A program made the position numbers and the translations under genes. The notes below the pieces were generated by a model, which searched no databases, was not told where the DNA came from, and saw nothing but the letters and a program-made list of their open reading frames with translations. From the NCBI GenBank assembly GCA_019914995.1, contig CM034133.1:2728001-2792000 (forward strand): a stretch of 64,000 bases of DNA, given 5' to 3'. This stretch comes from Acanthochlamys bracteata. Its lineage: Eukaryota; Streptophyta; Magnoliopsida; Pandanales; Velloziaceae. Position 1 is the stretch's first letter; the number at the start of each line of letters is the position of its first letter. Of the stretch, positions 60,548-64,000 are shown piece by piece.

Positions 60548-62630
60548 TGGAATGCTGATGATTAGTTATCAGATATCAAACAACCTTCTTGTACAGCTGT
60601 AGCTTGCGGTTCTGTCTATAGTTTGTAATGGCTGGGCTAGCAACAAAAGTTGAAGCGTGACAATGCAGGCTCTCTTTTGCTACATGTATGCGAGAGTGTT
60701 CTATGCCAACCAGCCTTCGGAGGCTTGGGTTATTTTTGGTTGCCCAGCACGCCTGAGCTGTTATGCATCTCAAGGAAGAGAGAATGCACAATTAAGTATT
60801 TCTCTTGTAATTTCTTATGGTGAGGATGTACGAGCATTAATATTATCTTTTATATATTTTTTAGCATGTATTTGTGATGATCTTCTAAACTTGAAAAGGA
60901 AGTTCTTCTGTTAGATGAAGTGGTCTTTCATGTGATGATTGTATAATGGCTGTGATTTTTGCTGGTAATTTACCTGCTAGGGATTGCTCATGCAAGGTTT
61001 ACTTCACTACTTGTTACCTGTGAGCAAATATACTGTTGGTTGAATAGTTCCAAGAATACTAGCATCAAACAAAGAGTGGAGCATGCAGGAGCACAAACGT
61101 CTTGTGAACGAAAAAGCTTCTTTTAGCTCAGGCGTATTTTCTGTGGCTTCTTTTGCACGAGTTCACATGGTAAAGCAGAGCTATCAATTCTCCTTTCAAC
61201 TAGCACACTACAAGAAGATTATCATGAGACACCAGTAACGCTTATAGCCTATTATTTTATATTTTCACAAAAGAAGATTATTCTATTTTACTACTGATGA
61301 AACAAAACAAACCAATACATTAGCTATCTGATTTTACTACTAGGCAGGAGCCATGAGTCATTAGTAGAACCTAACAAGAAAAAAATAATATAAAGCAGCT
61401 TTACCAAATCACGCACTTCTTATCATTCCCAAATCTCACCCCTGGTGGTTGTAATACATACATACAGTAATAATTCACAGCTAACTACAAAAAAACCAAT
61501 CCAATAATTATCAATCAAGAATCAATCGTTTTGATTTTGACGTACCTACTACTGCAACTACTACCAAAGAATCCTCAAAATCCAAACCAAGCATCTGGAA
61601 CATTTTACAGTTCTTTACTACTTAGAATCGAAAAGTTCTTGTACTTTCTCAAATCAAATGCGTGTTTTCAAAATTTTTTGGAAAAATTCTTTTGTTACCG
61701 TCTAATATGGTTTTGTCGTGGCATATATACATAGTTGTTTCGTTCATGTATGCCACGCATTGAAAAGTTCCAAGCCACCCAAATCATAATTATTGGAGTA
61801 TTGCAGGCCACGAACCATCGACACGTATTTTGGAGTGGGCCTGACCGAGATTATCGTGTACACTTCATATCGAGCTACACATTTTAATATGTGATCTCTT
61901 TGTTTTTTAAAGATTTATTGCTATTTATGGAACAGCAGTGAGAACGATTTATTTAGAATTCTTTGGTTTGAAGTAATATTTCAAGTATGACTCTGGATTG
62001 ACGTGGTATAAATGTCCACGTGTAAATTTGACTCGACATAGTTAACGAGTTGGGAAGAAATTTATACACGCCCTTAAAATGGAATCCGAGAATTGTTTTG
62101 GGAAAATTGGATCAGTTATGTATGTCAAAGGTTTGAACCGATCAAAAAAAAAGGGTTTACATTACATTACAACTTCGAAAATATCATGCTGAACATGTGG
62201 GCTGTGCGTTATAAAATACATTGTTGAAAACCTTGGAAGATTAGTACTAGTTGAAATTGTTTAACAGAGAAAATATTAAAAAATATATAAAAAAATACAT
62301 TTCATATGATCTTACTATTATTTATTTTGAGTAAAAGAAACTTATTTTTTAAAAATATCTTCAAAATATTTTTATTTAAAAAAATATTATAAGCAATCCT
62401 AAAGCGTCCTAACATTCACTAAGTAATTAAAAGCTTTCCATTTATGTAACAAATAATTGATTACGGTTCACGTCCAATGACCGAAACGGGCTTTGCTTTC
62501 AAGATGTTCGAATTCATGGACCCTAGTAGGCCCACTAAATCCCAAAATCTCAGCCCACCAATCTAGGAGCGTTGTTTCGCGAATTTGTTTCCCGCGCGAT
62601 TTCTTTTCTCTTGCTTCTTCTTCTCCATTA
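60548..62630. other. ACHT 3' flank and upstream region of the second PPR gene
   Basis: 60548-60960 is probably 3' UTR. An AT-rich block lies at 62260-62400. CCACGTGT occurs at about 62015-62022, and GGCCCA at about 62528-62533, just before the PPR start. No other gene seen. Confidence 0.5.
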
Positions 62631-64000
62631 ATGGTGTTCCAAGATTTCCTCTCTCTTCTCTCTCGTTGTTTAACTCGCAATCACATCACCCAAGCTCACG
62701 CCTTCATGATTTCTCGCGCTCTAGATCGTGAAAACCTTCTCCTCGGCAATTTTTTCCTTGCTTGCTCTCGTCTGGGTTTCTGTGATTATGCCATCGACGT
62801 TTTCGAACGCCAAGAAGACCTTAATGTATTTATTTACAATACCATGATCAAAGCACTCTCTCAAACTGACCGTGCAACTGATGCCGTCTACCTGTTTGAC
62901 AAAATTCAGTTGGTTGGATTTCGTCCGGATTCTTATTCTTTCCCCTTTGTGCTAAAGGCTGCTGTCCATTTGAATGGCTTTAGATTGGGAAGAGAGATTC
63001 ATGGTCAGGTTGTAAAATTTGGGCTGTGCTCTGATGTCCATGTTGTGACTGCTTTGATTCAAACGTACTCCCATTGCAGGGAAATTGAAGAGGCTCGACA
63101 ACTGTTCGATGAAATGCCTCAGAGAGACTTGGCTGTGTGGAATGCCATGGTTTCTGGGTATGTTAAGATGAGTGATGTGGAAAGTGCGAAGGAGTTGTTT
63201 GATAGGATGGATGAGAGGAATGTGGTAACATGGACTACGGTAATTGCTGGTTATGCTCAGATGAATTATCCAAACGAAGCGATTGAGGTGTTTAGGCAGA
63301 TGCAGCTTGAGGGTGGAATCGAGCCAGATGAGATTGCTTTCGTTGCTGTACTATCTGCATGTGCCAACTTGGGTGCATTGGATTTGGGCGAATGGGTGCA
63401 TAGAGTTATTGAGAAACGAGGACTTCAGAAGATTGCTCCACTTATGAATGCACTAATAGATATGTATGCCAAGTCTGGCAGCATAGAGAAGGCATTATAT
63501 GTTTTTGAGAAGATGAATTACAGGAGCGTCATCACTTGGACAACTATGATTGCCGGGCTTGCTTTTCATGGGCTTGGAAACAAAGCATTGGATATGTTTC
63601 ACAGGATGGAGAAAGAAAATGTCAAGCCAAACGATGTCACATTCATAGCTGTATTATCTGCTTGTTGCCATATTGGTGAAACTGCTCTGGGTCGGTGGTA
63701 TTTTGATCGGATGAAGTCTTGGTACAATATTAAACCCAAGATTGAGCATTATGGGTGTCTGATTGATCTTCTTGGTCGTGCTGGCTGTTTGAGGGAGGCA
63801 CAACATCTAATCAGGAACATGCCGTTCAAAGCAAATGCAGCTATATGGGGAGCACTTCTTGCTGCAGCTAGGTTGCATGGTGACATTGAGCTCGGTCAAA
63901 ATGCTCTCAGGAACCTTATGCATGTTGAACCCCACAATAGCGGCAATTATGCTCTTCTTTCCAATTTATACGCGACATATGGGAAGTGGAAGGAAACTGT
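62631..64000 (+). CDS. PLS/E-class PPR protein, At5g56310-like, 3' end off window
   Basis: Open from ATG 62631 to the window edge (456 full codons) with no intron, as usual for this family. Repeats of alternating length are visible: VFIYNTMIKALSQTDRATDA, DSYSFPFVLKAAVHLNG, LAVWNAMVSGYVKMSDVESA, NVVTWTTVIAGYAQMNYPNE, and NALIDMYAKSGSIEKA, RSVITWTTMIAGLAFHG. The E-region hallmark has begun (IEHYGCLIDLLGRAG, MPFKANAAIWGALLAA, NSGNYALLSNLYATYGKW). Such proteins act in organelle RNA editing. The closest remembered protein is At5g56310 (HAFMI..., GREIHGQVVKFG, FKANAAIWG). Whether a DYW domain follows cannot be seen. A Leu/Arg/Ser-rich start fits organelle import. Confidence 0.93.
   Translation, partial: MVFQDFLSLLSRCLTRNHITQAHAFMISRALDRENLLLGNFFLACSRLGFCDYAIDVFERQEDLNVFIYNTMIKALSQTDRATDAVYLFDKIQLVGFRPDSYSFPFVLKAAVHLNGFRLGREIHGQVVKFGLCSDVHVVTALIQTYSHCREIEEARQLFDEMPQRDLAVWNAMVSGYVKMSDVESAKELFDRMDERNVVTWTTVIAGYAQMNYPNEAIEVFRQMQLEGGIEPDEIAFVAVLSACANLGALDLGEWVHRVIEKRGLQKIAPLMNALIDMYAKSGSIEKALYVFEKMNYRSVITWTTMIAGLAFHGLGNKALDMFHRMEKENVKPNDVTFIAVLSACCHIGETALGRWYFDRMKSWYNIKPKIEHYGCLIDLLGRAGCLREAQHLIRNMPFKANAAIWGALLAAARLHGDIELGQNALRNLMHVEPHNSGNYALLSNLYATYGKWKET

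Noticed and set aside
1..64000. tRNA, rRNA, CRISPR or organelle-derived segments
   Set aside because: None could be recognised by eye; a tRNAscan or organelle alignment would be needed to exclude short ones.

Overview
This is nuclear DNA of a flowering plant, most likely a eudicot. Genes are intron-rich with GT-AG introns, intergenic DNA is very AT-rich, and the proteins are plant-specific families: NAC factors, P-class and PLS-class PPR proteins, a Euonymus-type lectin, a NEN exonuclease and an ACHT thioredoxin. I cannot name the species. Every homology call was made by eye from remembered family sequences; no search was run.

Layout: 3' two-thirds of an apyrase (20-2587, +, cut by the window edge); a NEN4-like DEDDh exonuclease (3316-4568, -); an F-box relic (5694-5870); a decayed RRT/O-fucosyltransferase copy (7842-9450); an ATAF-type NAC gene (10830-11933, -); NCA1, the catalase chaperone (16502-18779, +); a 1108-residue PPR gene (20469-23795, -); a long foldback element (24832-25254); an ANAC047-like NAC gene (29764-31444, +); an intact-looking TRIM retroelement (33845-34365); an EULS3-type lectin with two candidate first exons (36486-39455, +); an ANAC046/087-like NAC gene (45720-47112, +); a decayed U11/U12-65K minor-spliceosome gene (53228-56765, +); an ACHT4/5-type chloroplast thioredoxin (58716-60547, +); and the start of a PLS/E-class PPR gene (62631-64000, +, cut by the window edge).

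The genes do not form an operon-like system, but a stress and senescence theme recurs: three NAC genes, an ABA/stress-linked lectin, a catalase chaperone and a redox thioredoxin. In Arabidopsis the APY1, ANAC047 and ANAC046 genes are near neighbours (At3g04080, At3g04070, At3g04060, from memory), so apyrase plus two NAC genes here look like an expanded version of an old gene block.

The best second-look items are: twin EULS3 first exons that both end at a GC splice donor; a TRIM with a perfect 5-bp target duplication, iMet-type primer site and unusual TG...TA termini; a foldback with arms near 200 bp; two well-resolved pseudogenes; and an ABRE+CE3 cluster upstream of the ANAC047-like gene. I did not find a wholly new multigene system.
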